Shown piece after piece: positions 1 through 6,721 of a stretch of 47,792 bases of DNA (position 1 is the first letter of the stretch; each line of letters begins with the position of its first letter). This stretch comes from a virus: the IMG/VR virus record IMGVR_UViG_3300044511_000182, positions 1 through 47,792 of that record. One strand, given 5' to 3'. The translations under genes were made by a program, and so were the position numbers. The notes under the pieces are model-generated. The model worked only from the letters and a program-made list of their open reading frames with translations. It was not told the origin of the DNA and made no database searches.

Positions 1-233
1 TCACGAACAACCCACTCTCCACACCAGTCCCACGCAGACACGACAGGGAACGCCTGACGAGCCCCATCCCTACCCCCACCTGGAACATACACCACGGGCG
101 GAAACCTCCTACAGAACCCAGGACCGGCATGAGCATCAAAACCATCAAACACGGATCGGTCAAACCACTGACACGACGAACATTCCATCTCCCTGAACGA
201 CGAGACAGCCGTCACCACCAAATTCTCAGACAT
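1..233 (-). CDS. Small Cys-motif protein, 3' end cut by window edge
   Basis: Reading leftwards from ATG 233 the frame stays open to the window edge (77 codons). Visible motifs are CSSCQWFD, then CRRFPPVVYV, then FPVVSAWDWCGEWVVR. The order CxxC, CRR(F/Y)PP, FP....DWCGE is that of a widespread family of small bacterial and phage proteins of unknown function that probably bind a metal through the four cysteines. The start overlaps the stop of two alternative upstream reading frames (TGATG context), so translation is probably coupled. ATG 188 (just before the first CxxC) is an alternative start. The family assignment is from recognition of the motif pattern. Confidence 0.72.
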   Translation of the reverse strand, partial: MSENLVVTAVSSFREMECSSCQWFDRSVFDGFDAHAGPGFCRRFPPVVYVPGGGRDGARQAFPVVSAWDWCGEWVVR

Positions 234-330
234 CAGATGCCACCATACCATCTATTGCTATCAACCGCCACCCTGCTGACCAAATGCGGGATAGGTGTCG
301 GAAAGGCTTTTTGCGTCCGTCTTTTTTCAT
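226..330 (-). CDS. Possible 34-aa basic peptide
   Basis: Starts with ATGA overlapping the TGA of the upstream frame at 327-329 and ends inside the start of the Cys-motif gene, giving a coherent coupled chain. The peptide begins MKKDGRKKPFRHL. A competing frame in the same stretch (ending at 233, with MTTMTKIGRATTK inside) also makes a TGATG junction, so which is translated is unresolved. Confidence 0.25.
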   Translation of the reverse strand: MKKDGRKKPFRHLSRIWSAGWRLIAIDGMVASDV

Positions 331-506
331 TTTTCGCAAGTTTTGTCGTTGCTCGTCCGATTTTGGTCATTGTCGTCATTGGCCGTCCGCGTTGGGTCTT
401 TGTCGTTGACGAAGCGCGCTTGTGCAATTGTGCCACGGCGGAAGCGGTTCCCCAGCAAGTGCCCATAATATCGCTTCCGTTGGGCAGGCACTTCCGCCAC
501 CGTCAT
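327..506 (-). CDS. Hypothetical 59-aa hydrophilic protein
   Basis: Starts at ATG 506, whose first codons are the repeated motif ATGACGGTGG (MTVAEVPAQ). The product is rich in Arg, Asn and Asp with a very polar C-terminus (NDDNDQNRTSNDKTCEK). An overlapping frame (376-615) is equally long but rich in Cys, Trp and Pro, which looks less protein-like. No family recognised. Confidence 0.35.
   Translation of the reverse strand: MTVAEVPAQRKRYYGHLLGNRFRRGTIAQARFVNDKDPTRTANDDNDQNRTSNDKTCEK
497..505 (-). promoter_or_regulatory. TGACGGTGG site a
   Basis: Overlaps start ATG 506 (ATGACGGTGGCGGAAG). Confidence 0.45.
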
Positions 507-729
507 TGGCTGATCGGTCGCATGGGCGTTCCCCGGCAACCGTGCGCATGAGCATTCCCCGGCAACTGAGCACGGTTCGCCAAAAAGCGCATGTGATGCG
601 TCGACTTGGAACCATTCGCGCCGTCGGACCCAGCGGACAGGGGCCTGAGTTGGCGTGTTGATGGGGACGAGGGTAATCAGTCGTAAGGATTGTCGCCGAG
701 CGACGAGCGTCTTGCTCTAAACTTGGATA

Positions 730-1167
730 ATGACGGTTTATTGGAAAGATTATTCTGGCCCGATCAAGGGCGTTCGCATTGAGACAAAAGCAGAGAAATC
801 GTGTCCCAAGGCAACAAGCGATGTTGCCGTAAATCTCCGCAACCGCGGCAAAGCAATCAAGACGGCCATGTATGGTCCCCTCAATCCGGCAGAATCAAAC
901 AATGATTACTGGACGAAACTTGCGTCAGAATGGGACGTTGACGTATCTGCCGCCAAAAAGCAACGGTGTGGAAATTGTGCGGTATTCGTTATCACCCCGG
1001 AAATGAAAAATTGCATCAAATCTGGACTGACCGGTGAGACTCGGCAGGACGAGTGGAATGCCATTGATGCTGCTGGCGAACTTGGCTACTGTGAAGCGTT
1101 TGACTTTAAGTGTGCATCCAAGAGAACCTGTCGAGCATGGGTTACGGGTGGGCCAATTACAAAGTAA
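730..1167 (+). CDS. Conserved phage Cys-rich protein, unknown function
   Basis: 145 aa. Contains KSCPKATSDVAVNLRNR, YGPLNP, CGNCAVF, LGYCEAFDFKC and RTCRAWVTGGPI, a set of blocks I recognise from a conserved protein of T4-like cyanophages and other aquatic phages, where its role is unknown. Seven cysteines in paired arrangements suggest metal binding or a compact disulfide-free zinc fold. A TAAACT box lies 6 nt before ATG 730, so the mRNA is probably leaderless. It faces the leftward replication cluster, with which it is convergent. Confidence 0.85.
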   Translation: MTVYWKDYSGPIKGVRIETKAEKSCPKATSDVAVNLRNRGKAIKTAMYGPLNPAESNNDYWTKLASEWDVDVSAAKKQRCGNCAVFVITPEMKNCIKSGLTGETRQDEWNAIDAAGELGYCEAFDFKCASKRTCRAWVTGGPITK

Positions 1168-1185
1168 AAGCCAGGGTGTACTCAG

Positions 1186-1212
1186 GGGGCGGTTCTGAAC
1201 CCGCTTCCCACC
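1186..1212. terminator. Possible bidirectional terminator
   Basis: G-rich arm (GGGGGCGGTT) and matching arm (AACCCGCTTCCC) form an imperfect stem-loop between the convergent genes ending at 1167 and 1217. No U-run on either side. Confidence 0.3.
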
Positions 1213-1219
1213 ACCGTCA
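1211..1219 (-). promoter_or_regulatory. TGACGGTGG site b
   Basis: At the 3' end of the replication cluster, beside the stop at 1217. Confidence 0.4.
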
Positions 1220-1675
1220 TTGACGTGGGGGGGACCAATCCGTAGAAAGCATCTCGTCTCTAACGGCTTCGTATTCTTGGGAAAAGACGCCTCTTCCATG
1301 GTGGTCGCCGAGTTTGAAGGCTTCTTCCCCTAGTCGCTTTACGGTTTCGGCAACGGCGCGGTGAAGGGGGGTGGGTTCGACAACCCCAGCATTCGTTGCC
1401 CGTATGAGCGCCATGACCTGTGCCCAAGCCTCGGAGACGGTGGGAAATCTCCCGTGTTGCTTTTCCAGAATTCGCCGCCGCACATTGCCGGGGGTGGGCA
1501 TGAACTTATCCACCACCGTCATTTCATTGACGGTCGCCAGTGACTGCTCGACATCAAGGTCTCCGAGGATTGCCCACCAAGACCTGAAAACATCGGATTC
1601 CGATGCTTTGTAGAGCTCTTTGTTCCAAGCGATATGGATGTGGCGGACCAGTTGGGCGAGTTCATCTTTGGTCAT
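1217..1675 (-). CDS. G39P-like helicase loader/inhibitor family protein
   Basis: 152 aa. The N-terminal half has the pattern of phage replicative-helicase loader/inhibitor proteins (G39P type): two helices with conserved Trp (SWWAILGDLD) followed by KFMPTPGNVRRRI, the typical F-x-PTPG-x-x-R signature. The C-terminal half is helical and charged. Such proteins bind the phage DnaB-like helicase and control its loading. It is the last gene of a leftward cluster that also holds a replisome-organiser-like gene. The start ATG lies 9 nt after the stop of the preceding gene, in the context TGACGGTGGCGTATG. Function by family resemblance only. Confidence 0.6.
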   Translation of the reverse strand: MTKDELAQLVRHIHIAWNKELYKASESDVFRSWWAILGDLDVEQSLATVNEMTVVDKFMPTPGNVRRRILEKQHGRFPTVSEAWAQVMALIRATNAGVVEPTPLHRAVAETVKRLGEEAFKLGDHHGRGVFSQEYEAVRDEMLSTDWSPPRQ

Positions 1676-1678
1676 ACG

Positions 1679-1687
1679 CCACCGTCA
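1679..1687 (-). promoter_or_regulatory. TGACGGTGG site d
   Basis: Its TGA is a stop codon; the next ATG (1675) follows 3 nt after the motif. Confidence 0.5.
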
Positions 1688-1906
1688 ATCTGTTAACAGT
1701 TCTTTCCAGAACCGATCTTGAAGATCAGCATGCCATTCAGCCGCCGCGCGCAGGCGAAGTTCAAGAGTCCCGAGGTTCTTGGGGTCATTGGCGAACAGGC
1801 AGGGCTCTGATTGGATCATCAAGTTCACCAGCAACCTAGGCTGGATGTTCGTGCTTATGGGTTGCCTCTTCTTGACAGCGATGTCGTCAGTGTCCTTGTT
1901 CGTCAT
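1685..1906 (-). CDS. Hypothetical 73-aa protein in replication cluster
   Basis: ATG overlaps the stop of the upstream gene (GTATGACG), indicating coupling. The middle (IQPRLLVNLMIQSEPCLF) and the C-terminal half (LRLRAAAEWHADLQDRFWKELL) read as amphipathic helices. No family recognised. Its TGA stop is itself part of a TGACGGTGG motif. Confidence 0.65.
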   Translation of the reverse strand: MTNKDTDDIAVKKRQPISTNIQPRLLVNLMIQSEPCLFANDPKNLGTLELRLRAAAEWHADLQDRFWKELLTD

Positions 1907-2238
1907 ACGCCACCGTCATTATCTGGTTCCGCCTCTGGAGTGATCTCGACCCCATCAATCATCCCCGGCGAAGTTTCCCCCGGCAAATCGTTCCCCGGCG
2001 ATGCCAGGTTATGTTTGTCAGTTGATGTCGACGAATCATTTTTGTCACCAGCAACAATCTTCCAATCGCCACTTAATTCAAACCGCGCAATGTGCTCAGA
2101 CAGGGTTCGATACTTATATTCGGCAAGAGTTTCTGTCACCTCTGACATCTCGAAGGTCTGACACCAATCCTCAAAATCTTCGTCAGTCATGCTTGCCCAG
2201 TCCGCATCGTCCCAAGATGGTTCTTTCGCCACCGTCAT
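1903..2238 (-). CDS. Hypothetical acidic protein in replication cluster
   Basis: 111 aa. Start chosen at ATG 2238, 22 nt after the preceding stop, because upstream codons to 2358 are Cys/Thr/Arg-rich and overlap the previous gene. N-terminus MTVAKEPSWDDADW, a central helical part (MSEVTETLAEYKYRTLSEHIARF) and an acidic, Pro/Gly-rich C-terminus. The last codons (DNDGGV-stop) coincide with a TGACGGTGG motif and overlap the next start by 4 nt. Confidence 0.65.
   Translation of the reverse strand: MTVAKEPSWDDADWASMTDEDFEDWCQTFEMSEVTETLAEYKYRTLSEHIARFELSGDWKIVAGDKNDSSTSTDKHNLASPGNDLPGETSPGMIDGVEITPEAEPDNDGGV
1910..1918 (-). promoter_or_regulatory. TGACGGTGG site e
   Basis: Spans the last codons of 1903-2238 and sits 3 nt before ATG 1906. 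Confidence 0.5.
2229..2237 (-). promoter_or_regulatory. TGACGGTGG site f
   Basis: Overlaps start ATG 2238. Confidence 0.5.
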
Positions 2239-2260
2239 TCCCCCGACCCTAGCAGACCAG

Positions 2261-2695
2261 TTACCATTGCGTGTTGTTGGTCGCATAAAATTTTGCAAGG
2301 AACATGTCGATGTGGTCATCGTCCCTGAACAGCAAGCCGATTGAGTCGTAGCGAACATTATTGGGATTGCGTCCCATGTGCCAATCCGAAAGAGCGCAAC
2401 CGCGAATCACGTTTTTGGCTTCTTCAATCGTTAATCGCTGAAGTGCCCAAGCAATATCGGCTTCACGGTCAATGCTGAGGCGCGCCCTCGCCGTTTTGCC
2501 GAGATGCTCTCGCCAGAAGTCCCAAATCACCAAGATGTCTGCCTGATTGCGCTGTTTCCAAGCCGCTATCTTTTGACGCTTCCCCGGCGATGGGCGCTTG
2601 CCCGCGAATTTCTTTTCTTCAAGTTCTCTTCCCTGAATCGGGAAGAGCTCAGGTTCTTCCACCACCGTCAATACTCTTTCTGGAATTTTTATCAT
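2261..2695 (-). CDS. Phage replisome-organiser-like protein
   Basis: 144 aa. ATG 2695 is preferred because AAAGGA sits 4-5 nt upstream. The C-terminal part (about residues 60-144) carries VIWDFWREHLGK, EEAKNVIRGCALSDWHMGRNP and RYDSIGLLFRDDDHIDMFL; the pattern W/HMGrN...YdsigLlfRd...v..Fl is common at the C-terminus of phage replication-initiation/DnaD-like proteins that bring the helicase loader to DNA. It precedes the G39P-like gene in the same operon, which fits a helicase-loading role. The N-terminal Lys/Arg/Pro-rich segment is probably disordered. Confidence 0.6.
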   Translation of the reverse strand: MIKIPERVLTVVEEPELFPIQGRELEEKKFAGKRPSPGKRQKIAAWKQRNQADILVIWDFWREHLGKTARARLSIDREADIAWALQRLTIEEAKNVIRGCALSDWHMGRNPNNVRYDSIGLLFRDDDHIDMFLAKFYATNNTQW

Positions 2696-3059
2696 AGTTT
2701 CCTTTTCCAACCTCGGTTAATTCCAAGGTTTTCCCAGATGACATCCTATCTTTGGAGGGGGTGTGGGGGAACCTTTGCCAGACCAAGCAATTGGTCCAGG
2801 ACAAAGCTTCGCCGGCACCGCCATTTGGGGTGAAGCCAAGATGTGATGGTTCGATCGCGCGATCGTTGTCAAAGCGCACCCTAGCACCTTCTTCCACCAC
2901 CGTCAAGTAACTTTGTGTCATAATTCTCACGCCGGGGATTGGGCTTTCCCCCTTTCTCCCGATCCCCGGCGGAAGGCCGGCGGTCGCCGGGGTAGAGCGC
3001 AGATCTTGCGAGGTAACGTGGTGGCGCAGGACGACAGCTCCTCCGGCGCCCGCGGTCAT
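2649..3059 (-). CDS. Doubtful ORF bridging two genes
   Basis: 136 codons starting with an ATGA overlap with the upstream gene and running 46 nt into the next gene in another frame. Low-complexity composition, no recognisable domain; residues near MTQSYLTVVEE coincide with a TGACGGTGG motif. The segment 2700-2925 also contains a TTGACG-N17-TAGGGT promoter-like pair and a perfect 14-bp palindrome, so it may be partly regulatory rather than coding. Confidence 0.3.
   Translation of the reverse strand: MTAGAGGAVVLRHHVTSQDLRSTPATAGLPPGIGRKGESPIPGVRIMTQSYLTVVEEGARVRFDNDRAIEPSHLGFTPNGGAGEALSWTNCLVWQRFPHTPSKDRMSSGKTLELTEVGKGNYDKNSRKSIDGGGRT
2662..2670 (-). promoter_or_regulatory. TGACGGTGG site g
   Basis: Codons 9-12 of the replisome-organiser-like gene; extended form TTGACGGTGGTGGAAG. 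Confidence 0.5.
2852..2865. promoter_or_regulatory. Perfect 14-bp palindrome
   Basis: CGATCGCGCGATCG, dyad symmetric without loop, about 160 nt upstream of the replication-cluster start at 2695. A dimeric regulator site is possible; PvuI-type CGATCG sites are also within it. Confidence 0.3.
2871..2907 (-). promoter_or_regulatory. Sigma-70-like leftward promoter
   Basis: Leftward TTGACG (2901-2906 region) followed after 17 nt by TAGGGT. The TTGACG is the start of one TGACGGTGG motif copy. It would feed the replication cluster at 2695. Confidence 0.4.
2897..2905 (-). promoter_or_regulatory. TGACGGTGG site h
   Basis: TTGACG with TAGGGT 17 nt on. Confidence 0.5.
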
Positions 3060-3688
3060 TGTGGGACATCCCATGTGGGCGGCGACAATTGACTCGCCAA
3101 TTCGGCTAGTAACGTAATCTCTTTCTCCATCCACTTCGCCCACGCACTACCTTGGGACTCGTTGTCGCCAGGGTGATTCGCCTCGAGTTGTCGCACCACA
3201 TCCCTCAGTGCTGCTGAAGGGTATACTGCGATGTAGGTGTGGTCACGAGCCCCTCGGAATACCACCGGTTGCCCCGTAGGCGACTGAACCGCCTCGTCTG
3301 ACGCGTGCACAGCCTTGAATACCATCGCGCCATCGCTCGCGATGAATAGGGTGTTGCCTGTGGGATTCTGCGTTTCATCCTGCAGAGCCTCTAAGAGCTC
3401 TTCCTCAACGCCATCATCGAACTGCATCTGGTCGCTCATATCATCATCAGCATTGTAATACATCCAGGCCGATCGTGGTATGTTAGGCACCATGGCCTCT
3501 GAGACGAAGACCAACATACCAGCGCTGATTGTGGCGGGGACATCTACGGTCTTGATCCACTCCGGAATCATATGGTCAGCTGCCTGGATACTTCGAGAAG
3601 CCGGTGTAGTTGGATGGTCGCTCGAGTGGCTTGATTGCGTTGGGCTGGGTGCTCTGTGGACGCTCGCGCGCGTGTGGATGCGTCCCAT
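3056..3688 (-). CDS. Hypothetical 210-aa protein
   Basis: ATG 3688 lies 1-2 nt after the preceding stop and gives MGRIHTRASVH; ATG 3571 (MIPEWIKTVDVPATI) is an alternative. The core reads as a folded domain with an acidic stretch (NADDDMSDQMQFDDGVEEELLEALQDE) followed by beta-rich segments (NTLFIASDGAMVFKAVHA, QPVVFRGARDHTYIAVY) and a C-terminal helix. The final residues overlap the next frame by 4 nt. No family recognised. Confidence 0.6.
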   Translation of the reverse strand: MGRIHTRASVHRAPSPTQSSHSSDHPTTPASRSIQAADHMIPEWIKTVDVPATISAGMLVFVSEAMVPNIPRSAWMYYNADDDMSDQMQFDDGVEEELLEALQDETQNPTGNTLFIASDGAMVFKAVHASDEAVQSPTGQPVVFRGARDHTYIAVYPSAALRDVVRQLEANHPGDNESQGSAWAKWMEKEITLLAELASQLSPPTWDVPQ

Positions 3689-3689
3689 G

Positions 3690-3950
3690 TCAGACCGTTG
3701 ACTCCAAGAAGGCGTAGAAGACTTTCCCGTTGTCCGTCCTATCAAGTCGCATCACTCTCCAACCGACGCTGATCATCTGATCAATCTCCTCGAAGAGACT
3801 CGCAGCATCGTCGTGCGCGACGTACGCATGCATTGATGTAGACACTCTTTCAATGAGAGTGTTGATTCTCAGATGTCGCTGTTGACTAGTGTCAGTACCA
3901 CTAATGTGACCACCACCTGGTGGACGGTGGAATTTACCGAACGTCACCAT
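3690..3950 (-). CDS. Hypothetical 86-aa protein
   Basis: Starts MVTFGKFHRPPGG at ATG 3950, just after AAGGAG; ATG 3998 is possible. Residues NTLIERVSTSMHAYVAHDDAASLFEEIDQMISVGWRVMRLDR look like an alpha/beta fold (helix, then strand WRVMRL and VFYAFLEST). First gene of the leftward operon that continues into the 3056-3688 gene. No family recognised. Confidence 0.55.
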   Translation of the reverse strand: MVTFGKFHRPPGGGHISGTDTSQQRHLRINTLIERVSTSMHAYVAHDDAASLFEEIDQMISVGWRVMRLDRTDNGKVFYAFLESTV

Positions 3951-4051
3951 ATCTCCTTGTCTCGTGACTATCTCTGCCTTGTATCTAGTTGACCACATAC
4001 TACCCGGCGGCCAGCTAGACCACAACCTCAAGCTGACCGCCGGGCGAACCG

Positions 4052-5437
4052 CTAGCGGTAGTGGCGCAGGTTGCCCGTCAGGGTGGGCTGGGGCTTGTTG
4101 CCTCGCGCCATACCTTTCAGAAGGTTCACCGCCTCATCGGGCCTTCCCACGTGATAGATGCGATGTTGTTTCGCGTAGCGCGCTACCTGCTCGGACAGGA
4201 TGGGATGCGAACGGTCGCCCTCACCCGTCACGATGCCGTCGCACACCCACACCACGGGTGTACCTTTCCTGCTCCCGCGCTTACTCACCGCCCACATCAG
4301 GGCAGGCAAGTCCACGCAGTTGCCTCGGGGGCGATCTCGCTTCAGTTCACTCTCGTCCACCATGTACCCGTTCCGTGCCAGCACCCACAGGTTGTCGCCC
4401 GTTGCCTTGCCGTCGCGGATGCGTCCATTGGACGAGTAGCACGCAACCGTGCATCCCGGCGCGGCACGCACAATCTCCTCCACCTGCCCGTGGCTTAGGG
4501 ACATAGAACCCGACACATCGATTAGCACCACGCCCCCGTGGTGACGGCGCGTGCGGTCGAACACCCGACGATCCGTGAGATAGCGGTGCATCCTGCGCGG
4601 ATTACGCCCCACATCACTTGCGATGCGGGTCTTGCCCAGCGCGCCAGACAGCATCCGCGTCAGGACGGTGTGTCCCTCGGACAACGGAACCCAGCGCGGA
4701 ACGGTGCCAGAGCCGGTGTGCGGACCGTGTTTGTCCGTCACATCCACGCCGTCGTCATCGCCGTCGTCGCAGTCGCCACCATCGCCACCCGAGATGCGTT
4801 CCAGCCACTCCGCAAGGATTTCGGTGTGCGTGAACCCCCTCGGGAACAGGCCGTCGTCATCCGTCGCTGCGGTGCTGGACAGTGCTTCACTGGAGATGCC
4901 ATCGAAGTAGTCCGTGACGGTGTCCCCGATGTGTCGCAGTTGGCGAGCCATTTCCGGATTTACGGATGCTACGCCCTTCACCATAGGTTTGAACCCAGCG
5001 GTACCGGCCAGCGCGGCGGCCATCATCGCAGCCCCGCGCCAGTCCCCGTTGGTCGCGTATCGCTTGCCGAACGCCATTTCATCCTCGGACTTCAGGTGCG
5101 TGGCAACATCGAACCCCGCGCGCTGGGCGAGTGCGTTCACACGCGCCTCTTCGCATACGACGAGATGTTGTTCGCTGGCGACACCACGCGCCAGCCACTT
5201 CGGCCAATCATCGGCGGGCGACACTTTCGCGTGGACAAGTTCATGCCCACGGATGACGCGCTCGTATTCCGTGTCGCCAGCGGGTGCGTAGATGCGCCGA
5301 CCGACCGGGTCGGTGCGTGGCGTTCCACGCTCCGCCGGGCAGTCGCTCACATCCCAGCGACCGATTTCGGGCTTGTCGCTCCGACCGATTAGCTCTGGGT
5401 GGACGATGTGCGTGCGACGCTGTTTCGTGCGCTTCAC
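4052..5437 (-). CDS. Metallopeptidase-like/VWA-domain protein, partner of MoxR ATPase
   Basis: 461 aa. N-terminal zincin-like segment with HELVH (residues 65-69) and a downstream EEARVN, matching the putative metallopeptidase domain that precedes VWA domains in DUF2201-type proteins. A Gly/Asp-rich linker (GGDGGDCDDGDDDG) follows, then a C-terminal VWA domain with intact MIDAS motif DVSGSMS (about residue 305). The ATG overlaps the stop of the AAA+ gene by 4 nt, so both are made together. MoxR/VWA pairs (also CobS/CobT, NorQ/NorD, RavA/ViaA) act as metal-insertion chaperones or remodelling machines; the substrate here is unknown. Domain calls are strong, function inferred. Confidence 0.85.
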   Translation of the reverse strand: MKRTKQRRTHIVHPELIGRSDKPEIGRWDVSDCPAERGTPRTDPVGRRIYAPAGDTEYERVIRGHELVHAKVSPADDWPKWLARGVASEQHLVVCEEARVNALAQRAGFDVATHLKSEDEMAFGKRYATNGDWRGAAMMAAALAGTAGFKPMVKGVASVNPEMARQLRHIGDTVTDYFDGISSEALSSTAATDDDGLFPRGFTHTEILAEWLERISGGDGGDCDDGDDDGVDVTDKHGPHTGSGTVPRWVPLSEGHTVLTRMLSGALGKTRIASDVGRNPRRMHRYLTDRRVFDRTRRHHGGVVLIDVSGSMSLSHGQVEEIVRAAPGCTVACYSSNGRIRDGKATGDNLWVLARNGYMVDESELKRDRPRGNCVDLPALMWAVSKRGSRKGTPVVWVCDGIVTGEGDRSHPILSEQVARYAKQHRIYHVGRPDEAVNLLKGMARGNKPQPTLTGNLRHYR

Positions 5438-6207
5438 GACTGTACCGTGCGCTTCCTGCGCGGGCGCGGGGTCGTCGCCACGGGCGCGTCTCCCACCCTG
5501 TCCACCGCAATCGCGTCCAGCACATCGCTGGCGCGGTCACCGAACAGGATGGATGCCGCCCTCTTGTCGCCGAGTGATACGCGCAGACGGTCGTAGTCGT
5601 AGAACGCGCGCAGTGAGATGCGACGCTCCCCAGCATCGGCCATACGCACGGCGTAGTCGCGCAGGTCCGGCGACAGTCGCGTGAGTGCGTTGGGATGTGG
5701 CTCCGAGATGCGGATGCGAACGGGGAACCTGTCGGCCAGCGCGGAAGGAAGTTCCGTCATGTCCTCCAAGTTCGTCGTCATCACCGCAGAGAACCCCGCG
5801 AGTGGGCGCACCACCTGCCCCGTGGTCGGGTGCGTCCACGACGCACTGTCCACGGTGTCCAGCATCGCCAGCAGGGTGGCGAACACATCGCCCCCAGCCT
5901 TGTCGATTTCGTCCACGACGAGCCGACCGCCACGGATGCCGTCGCCCTGCCACGCGCGGAGTGCGGAACCGTAGTTCCACTGGAACGCTCCCACCTCGTT
6001 CGGGATGAAGCATCCCGTCACATCGGCGGTGGTCATGTCATCGGTGCAGACGAGTCGGAACGCCCCCGCACTCACATCGCCCAGCACGAGACCCGCGTAG
6101 GTCTTGCCGACCCCCGGGGGGCCGTACAGGATGAGACGGTCGATGCCAGCGTTGAGACACTGGTCCACCGCCCTCCAGCAGTCGGGAAGGGTGGCAGTTG
6201 TGGTCAT
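5434..6207 (-). CDS. MoxR/CobS-type AAA+ ATPase
   Basis: 257 aa. Walker A GPPGVGKT (residues 29-36), Walker B GGRLVVDEIDK (about 92), sensor-1 region MTTNLEDM and arginine-finger region ALADRFPVRIRI are all present, in a compact single-domain MoxR-like protein. It hydrolyses ATP and is expected to form a ring that works with the VWA protein translated from the next gene. ATG 6207 lies downstream of AAAGGT. Transcribed leftwards from the promoter at 6249-6270, which sits beside a LexA-like box, so it may be damage-inducible. Confidence 0.88.
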   Translation of the reverse strand: MTTTATLPDCWRAVDQCLNAGIDRLILYGPPGVGKTYAGLVLGDVSAGAFRLVCTDDMTTADVTGCFIPNEVGAFQWNYGSALRAWQGDGIRGGRLVVDEIDKAGGDVFATLLAMLDTVDSASWTHPTTGQVVRPLAGFSAVMTTNLEDMTELPSALADRFPVRIRISEPHPNALTRLSPDLRDYAVRMADAGERRISLRAFYDYDRLRVSLGDKRAASILFGDRASDVLDAIAVDRVGDAPVATTPRPRRKRTVQS

Positions 6208-6248
6208 TGTGGTAGTACCTTTCTGTTGTGGTGGATTAGTACGCCGTC

Positions 6249-6270
6249 ATCATAGCAGGGGTCGCCGCTA
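6249..6270 (-). promoter_or_regulatory. Phage promoter, feeds AAA+/VWA operon
   Basis: TAGCGGCGAC-CCCTGC-TATGAT; divergent from the 6320 gene. Confidence 0.8.
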
Positions 6271-6282
6271 GCCCTGATTGGG

Positions 6283-6296
6283 CGAACATACGTTCG
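6283..6296. promoter_or_regulatory. LexA-like box 1
   Basis: CGAAC-ATAC-GTTCG, exact inverted repeat halves, between the leftward AAA+ promoter and the rightward TATTAT box of the 6320 gene. Confidence 0.65.
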
Positions 6297-6319
6297 CTCG
6301 CGTGGTATTATTGGTTTCT

Positions 6320-6562
6320 ATGAGGAAGTTGACGCCAGAAGAGCGAGCCGCGAGAGCTCTTGAGAAGACCAAGACGGTGTCCGCCAAGCCTGTTGCGTCA
6401 CCCAGGAAGAAGAGGGTCGCGCCGTCGCCGATCGCGTCCCAGCCGGAGACAGTCGCTGAATCAGAAGCTGTCGCTGCTGAGCCAGAAGCTGTCGCTGCTG
6501 AAGCTGTCGCTGCTGAGCCAGAAGCTGTCGCTGCCGAACCGAAGAAGAGCGTCATCGACTAG
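6320..6562 (+). CDS. Ala/Glu-repeat protein, unknown
   Basis: 80 aa, starts MRKLTPEERAARALEKTK. TATTAT ends 8 nt before the ATG, so it is nearly leaderless. The C-terminal half is a tandem repeat of EAVAAEP units (nucleotides about 6463-6538), giving an extended acidic alanine-rich tail after a Lys/Pro-rich middle; likely disordered. Its promoter overlaps LexA-like box 1. No domain recognised. Confidence 0.65.
   Translation: MRKLTPEERAARALEKTKTVSAKPVASPRKKRVAPSPIASQPETVAESEAVAAEPEAVAAEAVAAEPEAVAAEPKKSVID
6463..6540 (+). repeat. In-frame tandem repeat GAAGCTGTCGCTGCT
   Basis: Five near-identical GAAGCTGTCGCTG units alternating with GAGCCA spacers inside the 6320 gene; copy number is likely to vary among relatives. 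Confidence 0.8.
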
Positions 6563-6583
6563 TACTGGTGCGCGGTTCTTCCG

Positions 6584-6592
6584 CCACCGTCA
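6584..6592 (-). promoter_or_regulatory. TGACGGTGG site i
   Basis: Its TGA is the stop codon of the 43-aa gene. Confidence 0.5.
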
Positions 6593-6721
6593 ATCTTCTT
6601 CTGATATCTGCTCGATGATGCGCGCGACATCGCTCGCCGACAGCTCGTCGTCCGGCAAGTGATTCATCATGATTGCGTCAATGATCTCCCTGGCCGTGTA
6701 GATCCGCTCTCCGGGTTGCAT
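6590..6721 (-). CDS. Hypothetical 43-aa protein
   Basis: Starts MQPGERIYTAREIIDAIMMN and ends ARIIEQISEED. The ATG overlaps the stop of the YubB-like gene (TGATG). Two amphipathic helices, acidic. The TGA stop is the first three bases of a TGACGGTGG motif. Confidence 0.65.
   Translation of the reverse strand: MQPGERIYTAREIIDAIMMNHLPDDELSASDVARIIEQISEED

Noticed and set aside
129-551. 140-codon rightward ORF at the left edge
   Set aside because: Arg/Leu/Phe-rich composition and antisense to the Cys-motif gene and its upstream frames; no start signal.
1513-1521. TGACGGTGG copy inside the G39P-like gene as a control site
   Set aside because: Deep inside a coding region; listed with the motif family but not annotated as a site.
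2852-2865. Restriction-site cluster as a cloning scar
   Set aside because: The palindrome lies in natural-looking sequence and no vector sequence is present.
3997-4018. Extra promoter copy upstream of the 3690-3950 gene
   Set aside because: A TAGTAT box is present but only the CTAGC end of the element matches and the spacing is off by one.
4538-5392. 284-codon rightward ORF
   Set aside because: Mirror frame of the metallopeptidase-VWA gene, whose MIDAS and HExxH motifs show the leftward frame is real.
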